64,000 nucleotides of DNA from Anticarsia gemmatalis (lineage: Eukaryota; Arthropoda; Insecta; Lepidoptera; Erebidae), in NCBI RefSeq assembly GCF_050436995.1, contig NC_134745.1, positions 10,416,001 through 10,480,000 of the forward strand, given 5' to 3'. Made by a program: the position numbers and the translations under genes. Shown piece by piece: positions 1 through 11,776 of this stretch; position 1 is the first letter of the stretch, and every line of letters starts with the position of its first letter. The notes beneath the pieces are model-generated. The model was not told where the DNA came from. It saw only the letters and a program-made list of their open reading frames with translations, and searched no databases.

Positions 1-3000
1 CAGGAGGACCTTAACACGTAACAAGAAAACACGTCATGTGGACACAATGCAAATGAACTCCCCGCATATTGCTATCTCTCTCACGTCCCGGAAACCTCGG
101 TCACTCAGTCCACCGGGTATTTATAGAGCCATGCATGAATGTTATTGTAAACTTGGCGAAATAGTAACGTGGCGTTATCGATCTCAACTTCCTAATCATA
201 ATAAACTTAATTATATATTTTTTAAATTTCATAGCTAACATCTTGGATATAATTGGATAACTTAGCGAATACCTATAGACATCATCATAACCCGCTAAGC
301 TTTTCATTTAAGCTTTTGCAAGCAAATTTGTTTCCCAATACTAATCATGCCCCGTAATACAGGCAGGTGTCTTTAATTTTTAAATCTAAGTCGGAAATTA
401 ATAAATGAAATTATAAATTCCGTATAAAAAAGCTAAACAAACAAAGATAGCAAATTATAAATCATTGTCAATCTATTGTTTTAATACTTTTAATAGATGT
501 AGGACTTGTTTGTGCAGCACGGCACGTACTGAGTGGCTATTGTGGCTAATAATGAACGCGAGCTTCGTCCCTCGCGCCCCAGGTCTCACCGCATGCGCTT
601 ACTACGTCTCTACTACAGCCTCCACGCCAGTCGCCCGCACACCTCTCACCCGCACCCTTGGCCCTCGTACCACGAAGCCGCATACAATATTCAATAAGGT
701 TTATATTCCCTTGACGATGCGCATTAATTTATGAAAACTAGTCTCTATTTTTTTTACTAATTCCCAACAAATATACCATTAAGAATCCGAAATTGTTTGG
801 TTGTAAAGATGCATTCGAGTGGCTTCTACGTTTTACTGCAAAATTGTAAAATACTATTGACCGCGCTTCGATTTACGCCGGATAAACAAGTTGACTCATA
901 TTTATAATATCCACGTACTGCGTATTGTTGAGTACGTGAACAGCAAAAGGCGTGTAATGTAATGCATTGATGCATATCCACGTCATTGCATTCTTAGCAA
1001 TAGTACATAGCGTATGTACCTACTCCGTAATTCGCTTACGTATTGCTAGTGAGCCGGAGCAATGAATGGATGCACTTGCTTATAGTAATTTTACGCCGTG
1101 AATTTCAGTTCTAGCTTACTCTTTAATTATTGTTGATGCATTTTATAAGAAAAACGTGATAATGTACTGGGTAGCTACCGGTTCCTCATGCGTTTAAGGT
1201 TTTATCATCCATTTTACCAATTTATAAAGTAAATAAGATTTTTAATGTTTAAAAGCTCGATTTTAAATTTTATTTATTATAAACTATATAGGTATTTACC
1301 TACCCATTTATCTTAATGGGGTCCGACAAAAGAAGAATTGAACTTGTATTTCCTCATCGATAACATAGGATATTTTTATCAGATTAGGAGGAATACTGTT
1401 AATATAGGCCACATTATAATTTGATTCAATGTGAATATTTTCCTGTTTACTTTTCGACATTGTTTTGGATCAGGATTATTATAAATATACCTCATAATTG
1501 TATTATCGCAGCAAATTTTAAACAACAAAAATAAACAATAACATAAAATATCATGGTTTCAGGTTTCAGCCGCGGTTTCATACCCAGGATAAAATCTATG
1601 ACTTAAACAATTTTTTTTATCCAAATCAAATAGAGACGCCTAGAAAATGTAATGATGAGTCCAGAAAATTATTTTAAGTAAAACACTAGACATGGAAAAG
1701 GAAATTATTATTTAATTAAAAGATACTTTTTAAGTAAAGTAAGCAACTCGAAAAATCAAAATCAAACCATTTATTCATTAAGGTCAAATGTCGACATTTA
1801 TGATTGTCAATTATACAGATGGTGAATCAACCGCCGTAATTAAAAAATCTTTGGTTAATTAAGTATTTTTCAATACAAGCAAGGCAATTGTATATTTTGT
1901 GTAACCCACGCCGCCACCACGCCACGCTCCTTTATCAGACTGCAACGTTTGCGCAGACGTAGCTGACTGCACCTCTATTTCCGACAATGTTTGATATCTT
2001 AAAATATTAAAAAAAAACTAACCATCTGCAACATTGTATAGTTATAAATGCAAATTCGAGGTAAATCTGGCACTTCGTACTTTTCTCTTATTCGTTTGTG
2101 AACTGTAAAACTCACCTATGATCAATATTAGCATCAAACTGTAGTCTAGCAGAAATAACTATTGTACGTTAGACGGATATTGTAATTTTGTAATCTTATG
2201 CCTGTTGGTTTTCCAAACTATAAAATGAAAATATACTTAATATATACCTATACAATAAATAAGTAAAAGAGGACGTATGTTAAGAGTCCGTTTTAGCGCA
2301 GCGAGCGTGCGTGACTCATTGCACTTTCACTGCAAATAGTGCGGCTAGTCTACTAATAATAAAATTACTGCCACTAATAGGTTACGATAACAACACGTGT
2401 TAAACAAACGAACAACACACTGAATCAATATTTTATTCGGAGAAACACGTGCACGAATTTGATACAAATCTGATAATATACGAATATAAATAAAATATTA
2501 GCGTCTACCGGTTTCCTGAAGAAGGAATAGTTCATAACGATCAAGTCCCACATATCCATTTGTAAAATTTTCAAAGCGTTAACGCAAGTATACGATGCGT
2601 TGTAGCAACTGTGTGCTGTATTCTCGAGGTGTACTGTATACTTTACACAAAATATGCGATAAAAACAGTACGTACGTAAAGGCCATATTAAGTAATTTCA
2701 AGTAGAAAATATGCGTCGTATTTCTCAGCCGTGGTGCGTCGCGCTAGGTTGATTTATGTTTCCGGTGCCTGAATGAAGATATCAATGGCCGCTTCGCAAA
2801 CCGCATAGAGCGCATTTGGCCTAACGTAGTGGTACGTATTCATTCAGACCGGTTATCCACAATCCACAAATGAACAATGCTAAGAATGTTATCGGTCTTC
2901 CATAATCTGCATTAAGCAAGCACCGTGAGGATGGATACTTATTATAGCTGTCGGCGGAGTCTGGAGTCCGATGCTTCGATATTGATAGCTCTAAACCGTA

Positions 3001-4470
3001 ACTAGAAAAGGCAAACGTTCAACATGATCACCTTCTCCTGGTCCATGTAGCGTTAAACCCCAATCTAAACCAGGTTAGGATTAAAAGCGGTATTTAATAA
3101 TGTAATATTATTCGTATATAATAATATATAGTTTACCGATGAAGCATGTATTTTTGTTATTTTCGAACAAATATCTCCTTAATAATTATAATTTATCTTT
3201 GATGCCTTATTTTATTTATTTTTTTTTAGTTTTAATTATTATTGTTAAAATAAATTATTAAAGCTATGTTTAAATTGTATCTTATAAATATTCATATGTA
3301 AAATCTATGTGTTTGATTGTTGTGTTTTCGCATGAAGACATGATCCGATAGGGGTGGAAATTGAGTATGATATAGGTATTTCCTAGGAGCGGGCAATTAA
3401 AAAATCACACGACCTGAGCTATAGTTAGTTAATAGTAATGTAAGTTCCATGAAACTATTTAAATTTATAATAGTTATTGGAGTATAAAACACAACGTTAG
3501 CCGCTAGATCATCTTTGATGTGAGCTACATAGTATGGTTTCTGTATTACATTTGAATGGATATCAATACAGTTGGCCCTGTCAAACAGAATACACAATAA
3601 AAAGTACAGGCACCACTTTCAAGGGTAACAGCACTAACGATAAGTCAACAAACGTTTGTACCACTATTAGAGTGGTAAGGAATATTCCCAACCCTTTCAA
3701 GCACATGTTAAACACAATATTATATTATGAAACTGTGACTGTCTGCGATACGTTTTTAACTATTAAACCGATAGTCATGCGATAGAGTTATTAATATGGA
3801 AAGTTTTAAAGAATCCTCGATTGAGATTTTAAGTAAATTTGCTGAAGGTAAATGATAATTTGGCCAAGCTTCTGTTTTTCTGTACGTACAAACTTCTCAG
3901 TAAGTCTAAGCTTACACCTTTTTAATGTGTATTCAATAGTTCTAGTAGACATTTGCTACAAAATTAAGTTGAATTATAGTTTAACTGGATATAATTACCG
4001 ATACACAAAGGGTTTCAATATTAGACAAATAACATAGCAACATCTACCTAGCTTTTCGATATATCGTCAATACATGTTACAGAATAAGCTAAAATTAATA
4101 CTCCAATGTATTCATACATATGTAATCAAACTATGAGGCCTCGTAAACGGATTTCTTGAAATAGGTAATTCAATACGATACCATTACGCTGCCATACAGT
4201 TTTCACGTTCCGAAAATCAAATAAGACAGTAATAGGTTAGGTAATGCCGGCAGGTAATGGTAATTTGATAATAGAGAGTAGCACCACGTAAGATTCCAGT
4301 CACGATCGTAAAACATGACTGGTACGATATCATCATGATATTGAAAATTGTATAAATAAGCACAAAATTGTTAGATTGCGTTTAAAGCCATGGAGTGATG
4401 GTATCGTAATTTGAACAGTCAAAAATCTGACATGCCTTTCTGTCGCCAGATTTTTTACATATGTCAAAGA
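1..4470. other. Non-coding stretch, no gene supported
   Basis: AT-rich sequence without a convincing open frame or splice-flanked exon. A GC-rich patch at about 505-690 is open in one plus-strand frame (465-734, 89 codons), but no family, Kozak context or splice pair supports it. Around 1556-1600 the words GGTTTCAGCCGCGGTTTCA resemble the decayed ends of common lepidopteran repeats. Nothing else recognised. Confidence 0.6.
118..125 (-). promoter_or_regulatory. Possible TATA box of a leftward gene
   Basis: Read on the minus strand this is TATAAATA inside a GC-richer context (GGCTCTATAAATACCCGG), which fits a core promoter TATA box. A transcript from it would start near position 85-90 and run leftwards out of the window, so no exon can be shown. 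It may be chance in AT-rich DNA. Confidence 0.25.
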
Positions 4471-4478
4471 TTTAAAAC

Positions 4479-5004
4479 TAGGGAATGCAATCCCGACTCG
4501 AGATCGTCAACTCGAGATCCCTCGCGATCAGAAATATCAATCCCGCGGGATCCCGAGATTTTCGGGATCCCGTCTAGTTAGTAAAAATAATACAATTCGA
4601 ACGACTTGTTTAATGTAATATGTGTGTGATAGTGTGGTGAATGCAATAAATTATTATTTTAAAGAAAATAAAAGCCTTTATTTTTGAATAATACTAACAA
4701 CGTAACATAATTAACAGGTGTAATAACATGAACATAATCAAAAAAGTAGGTGTAGCTCCAGGAGATCAAAATAAAAAGTAATCACACGGCATTTTGAAAG
4801 TAGCCTCTTAAAATATAAAGTGTATCAATAGTACGAGCTTCTAATCGGCATCTTAAGTCTATTGCAATGTAGCCAGCTGCTGAAAATGCCCTCTCCGACA
4901 ATCCCGAACGGGATCTCGTCATATTATGCTTCGAGATTGATCCCGAAAAAATACACGGGATCTCGCGAGATCGGGATCCCGCGAGATCGGGATTGCATTC
5001 ACTA
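4479..5004 (-). mobile_element. Deleted hAT-superfamily DNA transposon
   Basis: The ends are inverted repeats: TAGGGAATGCAATCCCGA on the left and its near-perfect complement (one mismatch in 18) on the right. The element is flanked by an exact 8-bp target duplication TTTAAAAC (4471-4478 and 5005-5012), the hallmark of hAT insertion. Subterminal regions are full of CGGGATCCCG / CTCGCGAGATC palindromes. At 526 bp it is far too short for a full transposase gene, but it keeps the last part of one on the minus strand. It is therefore an internal-deletion derivative that could move only with help from an intact relative. Confidence 0.88.
4782..4898 (-). pseudogene. C-terminal fragment of a hAT transposase (hATC dimerisation region)
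   Basis: About 39 codons are open on the minus strand up to a TGA at 4784-4782. They include SERAFSAAGYIAIDLRCRLE followed by a hydrophobic LYILRG stretch. This matches the pattern of the hAT C-terminal dimerisation domain (small residue, ER-FS-AG, then R-RL, then a leucine-rich helix). All upstream transposase sequence, including the RNase-H-like catalytic core and zinc finger, is absent. Upstream the frame runs straight into the palindromic subterminal sequence, so the copy is inactive. Family assignment is from motif memory, not a search. Confidence 0.75.
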
Positions 5005-5012
5005 TTTAAAAC

Positions 5013-8000
5013 TCTAGACTGTCTATCGCGCGATGATTAGACTCACTTAGCGCATTAAACTTGATTAAACTGCCATAACAGAGAACTGAGAAATAAAAGA
5101 AAGAAACTCATTAATATCAGTGAAGGTATCGTCATCATATCTACGCTACATACTGTATGTATTTTATAAATTGCAATACATACATACATGTAACTTAATG
5201 TAATAATATTTAACTACAATGAAATGTTTGTGGCACGGTGCAGAGCGCACGCTGAAGAGCAGATCCAATATTATCATGAGGCTTACATTACATGTCATAT
5301 AGGTACATAACAATTTCTTTAAATAATTGTACGCGCATGATGTACAAAACTGCGTCAGATAGGCTTTCGGTAGCGAACATTTTATTCGGGGAATGTAATA
5401 AAAGTGGTGCGGCGGCGCGGGCCGACCCCACACGTGACCTGCCTTTGAACTCGCTGGCAATTTTGCACATAGACTGTCTATTTGTTTACGCATACCGCGC
5501 ACGGTAGGGTAATAGTAGCCTAATCCAATCTTCGCATTGAAATACTGCGACACATAATAACACATGCTTCATAATATTGTAATAGTCACTAATTTCTCCA
5601 CGTGCAGTTGGTAAACATACACTTCATAAAAAAGCCTACCTAATGAAAATTAAAAATATAGTTAGGTAGGTAGGAATATTTATTATAACAGTTAATGCTA
5701 AATAACGGCTATAATAATATGTTCTGCTAATTATAAAAGTACTCTGAAACGATCTTTATAATCTCGAAATTCTTATTGTTTTTTCGCTATGTTCCTAGTG
5801 TTCCTACCTATATCACATTCCCAAAATCGAACTCATCATCTGTTAGTTACTATTTATCACCTCGTTATTGTCTATTGTGCATGGAGAATGCAGTAACTCT
5901 GGACATTCACTCACAAAGATTTCATTTTGCTAATACACGACAACCCCCTTTTTATAACGTATCTGTACAATTAAAAAATACCTATACAAATTAATAGGAA
6001 GTAAGGCGACATCATGTCACATTATTTTGAACATAAAATTTTGTAGTCCAAACATTTTAAATCTCGTAAGTATCTTCGATTGTTTTAATTTTGCGGCGTA
6101 ATAGGTGATCAAATGATTATAATATGAAGTTAATTAAACTATCAAATGAATATGTAAGTATTACATTAATTTGGTGCACACAAAAATACGAAAATGCGTG
6201 TATGTGTGGTCGCGGGTGCGTCAAACAACACAACAGTTGGCGGTACAGTCGGTACACCCATGTGAGGCACGTTTATTTGCGCGCTGTGGCCTCGCGGGGA
6301 GGAGCTCCGGTTGTTTACGTCGCAGCCGCCCGTCGGTTGTGATGACTCATTAACGGTCTCTTGATCGTTGACCATGCTGATTTTGGACAAACCAATCGAT
6401 TTGTATTGAAGTTTCTTATTCATGTTCTAAGCACTGTCACACCAACATATAAAAGGGTACCAATATCTATGTTCGTTGCGGTCATCGACCCGGAAATGAC
6501 GCGAGACATAATTTATGACATACTATTGAAATGTTTTTTTTACACTATTACTTAAGTGTATTAAGCAATAATTAATTACCTTTGATTTATTGTATATTGT
6601 GCAGTTTGTGCTCTATATCGCAAGCGGTATCAAAGGAAATAACTCGAAGTCATATGCCATAAGTACATATTTACAGCCTAAAGTCCCCAATTAAAGATGA
6701 TCACAGAGACATTTGGGACTTGTACCAACAAGCGTTGGTAAATCTAAAGATTCTTTACTACAGATTGAGCTTTTTCACAGTAACATGTAGGTACACTAAA
6801 TATTTTCGTAGCCACTTTCATAAAATACTTTCGGATCTTCGTAATGGGCATGCCTCGACATCGGCCGGTTGACCCCATTCTTGAAAATTCTTTGTACGTT
6901 CTCTATCCGTTTTCACACTTAAGTACATGTGGTGTTCCTTGCAAAAGTCACTATGTTAGTCAATTTTTCTTGATATAACCTATACAAGTTGGGCTGTGAT
7001 GATATAATATTAAGCTTGGATAACGTTCATGTGACAATGTGTGTATTGTGCACGTGTCCCTCCTTTGGGAGTAAGAAGATTGCAATTTTACGATTAAAAT
7101 TGTAGTTAACGTTATGTGTCACCACAAGGAAAAGCCAACAGGATATTTTAGAGACACATTCAGCTTTTGAACTGGAATCCCAGTTGCGTATCTTCAGACT
7201 TTACTATTTGGTATAGTAAAGTCTCCTCCCTCAATTTAAAATTTAATTCTTCACGCCAATGCCTATCGATATTGATTATATTGGCCTAACATTCATCACC
7301 ATGCCTGACTACTTTGACAAAAGAAGTAGCCTGACTTGATGTATAGCTACGAGCATCAGGTCTCACTGCTTATTGCGTAAAGAGATCCGATCAAGCAAAA
7401 ATATTTTAGTCAATATTTAAAAATAGTGCTACACGGTTGATCGTAAAAGTTAATGTACAAGATGGAAATCTCCGTTGACGGATTATTGTAACAGTTTTAA
7501 CCAGTTTATTGTTAAATAAGCAACGACATTCCATGCTGATTATTGGTGACCATATAATTTGTGTTATTTATTCGAAGTTATGGCATTCAAATCAGCGACT
7601 GTAAATGCCGTGGCTAGGTCGTCCGTCGGCTCCGGTCATGGAATGCGCTCGGAATGCACTTCGGTGCAGATTGCTAGCCGCCTCTCGCCCCGCGCACTGT
7701 CCTCGCCACTCGCGAACACTCGACCGGTTCTTGGACAAGTATTGCTGCTTTACCATAAATATATTAATTATCTACCTAGTATCATTTAAATGACGACATA
7801 CTTGTCACTTTCAGGTATTACCTAGGTAAACAAAAAAGTAATATTGAATATTGGTATTTTCGTTATTTTAGATTTCTACAACGATTTACCTCTATTGTAT
7901 ACTGCTGTTTTACTTTATCCGAGTTCTCAAATCACGCATATTTATGCGCAACCTTGAACTTGTGAAACATTTTAAAACAAGTCGTTTTGAAAGTTATGGC

Positions 8001-11000
8001 TTTTAAAGTCTCCATTCAGCTATAGTCCTTTCATTCAATCGTAATTGAATGACACAAATGCAATACATAATATGTATTATTATCAGACTAATTTTGTTAA
8101 GAACAATTTCAGTGACTGTCAAGTTATCAATTAATCAATATGAATTTGCTCTTTAAATTTGGCGCCCAAAAACGTAATACGAGGTTTAATTACTTATAAT
8201 AATTAATTAAAATTAATACCACTAAAATGTTTGCATCGGCAAAATTTGCAGTCACATAACATGTAGGCCTCGTTCCTACTGCGGTACGCACTAGCACCAA
8301 GGAAAGCAATGTATTTTGATCCAAATTCTAATTTCTTGAATCTTGTCATGAAATATCACGTGAAAAAAACCACCACTCTCTAATTTATTACTTAAAATTG
8401 ACCCATAAAATTTAGGTATAAAGGAATTTGTTTTTAGTCAAGTTAATTCCAGTAGGTATGCAGAAGATTCTACTGTCTAGTGAGACTACAGTTTTGTACA
8501 CTGATAAGAAAAAAGTACGATTACAAGTTCACGTCATGGCAAAATAACACGAGTTAGGAGATGTTGACTGATCGCCTCGCTATGGCATAACAATGGCGAC
8601 GCGCTGGTGACGAGCTTTATTTGCACATTATGACGTCTAGTCTACGCTGCTCCCTTTTTCTTCAGGTGTAAGTACCCCGCTTATTAGATAAGTAAATAAA
8701 TACGTTTATTTGATAATGGAGGCCACTTTTTACCTTCTGAATGGAAACATAGGTACAATATTGCTGCTTCAATCATTTGTAACTGCTTTTAAAATTCTAT
8801 CAATCGAATAAAATCATGTCGAATCAAATCATCATTCCAAGACTCTAATAACCAATGACCTTTATAAATTAAAAAAGGAAAACCATATTAAATGGAGGTA
8901 ACCACAAGTGAAAGGTAAACTTGGTTTTCCTCAATCGGTCCTAGCTTCATACTCAAGTCAATAGTCCCATCCAGCGATTCGTAGAATTCAGATATTTTTA
9001 TTATCATGTGTTTTCTGGTTGTATTTTGACTTTCACCTTAAATATTTAAGTGAAAGTAAAAAAAACAACTTACCTTTATAAACTTTGCGTTTTTACAAGT
9101 GAACGGGAATTTGTGCAATTGTATTTTTATTCAACAGATTTAGTGAAAGTGATTTGAAAAACAAAGTCTTTATCAGATCAAATATCAGCAAATATTTGGA
9201 TGATAAGGTATAATTGTGATATTTTGATGAGTTGTTAAATATCAGCTGATAAATGATTATTGAATTGGAATAGTGATCATTGGCTATGGATGGCGCGGGC
9301 ATGCCGCATGACGCTCGCGCTCGCCCGCTTGGGGCCTCTATCTTCAAAACAACACTTGTTGCGGAAATAGCGACGAAAAGCGTTTGCTCGTCGTGTCGTG
9401 ACGCGGATACCGGCACGTTCACCTCGTTCGACCGCATGTCAACCTCCTCCCGCCCTGGTCCTACACCCAATCTTGACTATTTATTGATAACATGAGTATG
9501 TAAATCAGTGTGCCATCACCTGCAGGCGCCAAATACACATACATTTTTGTTACCCCTTTGTTACAACCACGTATAATTGAAAAGAGACAGTTAAATAACA
9601 ATTAAATTGCATATCAATTAGCGTTTCAGGCTAATTACTTTATTACCTCCAACTAGTAACATTATCAGAGCAATATGTGAACACAGGAGCTAGGTATAGT
9701 ATCATATATCCCCACCTACTCCTTAAAAAATGGATCTAAGTTACTTGTAGGTTGTTTTCCAGTTTTTTGAACGGTTGTTGAATATTCACGTGGTTAGGAC
9801 AGAGATCAAATCAAAACAAATCGTCATTTGGCCTCGTCAAACAAGATAGTTACGTAGTAGCGTGTGCGAAGCGCGATAAAATTAGCCGATACACTGACAT
9901 TGAACGCAAAAACAAAGTGGAGCGAACTTCGCGCATGCGCTCAGGTAATCAGATGTGGGGCAATTTTAGCAATCGCATTGCTAATAACTGAGCGTATGTA
10001 TGTATGGGGCAAGAGAGGCCCATAACGGGGGCCCGCTACTTAACCGCACTAATTGGAACGAGCTAAGATGACGACCGTCTTCGGTCGACGACCGCGCCAC
10101 CTTCGTGATTGGAGAGTATCGCTTAAGGTTGTTAGCCTGCCGGCCGGCGGCGGCGACCCATGGCCAAACACAGCTGCTTAAGTCTGACACTGAAACAGGC
10201 GTTAAACGACGACTCCAAGAAGCTTCCTCAGTGACCGGTGGCTATTGCAAATGTCGACATGCGCTATTGCACTCATTTTAATATCTATACATTGGTACCT
10301 ACCTAGTCTATTTATACTTCATCATTAATATCTAGAAACAAACAAAACAAGAATGCATGTACCTAAAACACGGAATAAATAACGTATCATTGCAATTAGC
10401 GTTTAGCATAACGAATGTTTAACTTCTATTTAAATACAACGACCTTTTTTGTTTATTTATTTTTCAGGACAGTACATTAGTAGATTTCTAATTGACATTA
10501 TTATGTGAGTGGTAGAGAGCTGGAATATTATATCAACAACTACACGTACCACCTACTTAATACATCTATTTGAATAATTGTTTTAATTGTCTAACCTCTT
10601 GATGAACTCGTTATAAATGTACGTAGTTAGCGTAAATAACACTTACATAGTTTACATACCTATTCTGTCACATATTAGGTATGGCGTATACTTATTCAAT
10701 TTTACTAACGCAGATCAACGGGGTGGTTTCCCGAGTTGGACAAATGTCCAACTAAAATTGGAAATGGATCCTGCCTTTTCTGAAGTAATTATGTCCGGTG
10801 ATTATTTGCGCAATTACGAGAAAAGAACCAAAGATGATTCAAAATAAAGACACTGCTATAAGTCTAGTAGGTAAGCGGAACAAACAGCATCTGTTCCGTG
10901 AGTGCAACGCCTTAGGAAGGAAAATAATTGTCCTTCTGGGCTATATGCCAACCCAGAAGATTTTCCACAGTAGGTGACTATACAACAAATCCAAGAAGAA

Positions 11001-11625
11001 CTCATTTTAATTACTGAGCGTAAATGAGATAATAACATAGAATATAAAAACATTACCTTAGGTTTATTATTATCTTCAATCGTAAACAAGAGAATCCTAA
11101 CATAAAATATATTTATACAGAAGACCTTCAAACACGATACTTATATTTAACACAAACACAAAACTTATTTTTATCACAGTTCTGAAAACTCCGAGCGGTT
11201 CTTGAAGAATGATTGAACTGGTACTTCGAACAGTAATACTGATTTGTTGTCAATTTAATCAATAAATTGGTATCATTAAGCACATATATTATGTAGGTAG
11301 GTACATCAAACAATCAGTACAGAAGGCTTAGATGTAATTGCATAAATATAATTTCTTAATATTCGCCTGACATGAAACACATTTATTTTTCTTGTAAAAA
11401 CTGACTCCGAGATCAGTCAGAATTGTTGAAAATAACAACCTTTTACTGTTAGAATAATCCTCTTATATGGTAACTATAGCGAACTGCGATATCATTATTT
11501 ATAAAATAAATAACTATACAAATGTACATACTTATATCAAATTTATTTTACAACCGGCATGGTTTACCCCTAACAGTCATTATTCATGGGTTTGACATTA
11601 GTTTGCTAAGACCTAGTTATGACCA
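5013..11625. other. Non-coding stretch with several CpG-rich patches
   Basis: Mostly AT-rich DNA. GC/CpG-rich islands of 100-200 bp lie near 5400-5510, 6190-6345, 7600-7745, 9285-9465 and 9990-10170. Each is open on one or both strands but without a recognisable protein. They could be conserved exons, alternative promoters or enhancers of a long-intron gene. The 9285-9465 patch is open on both strands. No RNA gene recognised. Confidence 0.55.
10714..10847 (+). CDS. Possible terminal coding exon, product unknown
   Basis: A pyrimidine-rich tract ending in AACGCAG (AG at 10712-10713) could be a 3' splice site. It is followed by 44 codons that look protein-like in composition (GGFPSWTNVQLKLEMD, then DYLRNYEKRTKDDSK) and end in TAA. 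The stop codon overlaps an AATAAA hexamer. If real, the exon enters with two bases completing a split codon. No upstream exon was found on this strand and no family is recognised. It may instead be a relic of a mobile element or chance. Confidence 0.2.
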
Positions 11626-11628
11626 TAA

Positions 11629-11773
11629 AGCTCGGTTCCCACTGCGAGCGGAGCGGACCTATTAATGACTTCGTTAAACTCACAAGCGCAAACTGCATAC
11701 TTGTGTTCCCACCAACAAATAGTCGGACAGTATGCAGTTTGCGCATGCGAGTGCTCACAGTGGGAACCGGGCT
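11629..11773. mobile_element. Small MITE, PIF/Harbinger-like
   Basis: This 145-bp element has terminal inverted repeats AGCTCGGTTCCCACTG and CAGTGGGAACCGGGCT and is flanked by the trinucleotide TAA on both sides (11626-11628 and 11774-11776). Inside is a second inverted repeat (GCGCAAACTGCATACT and its complement), so nearly the whole element folds on itself. A 3-bp TWA target duplication is typical of PIF/Harbinger elements. The class call rests on that and on element form only. Confidence 0.65.
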
Positions 11774-11776
11774 TAA

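Noticed and set aside
5164..5565. 133-codon minus-strand open frame
   Set aside because: No recognisable domain and low-complexity ends; the central CpG patch is also open on the plus strand (5292-5507), so openness is not evidence here.
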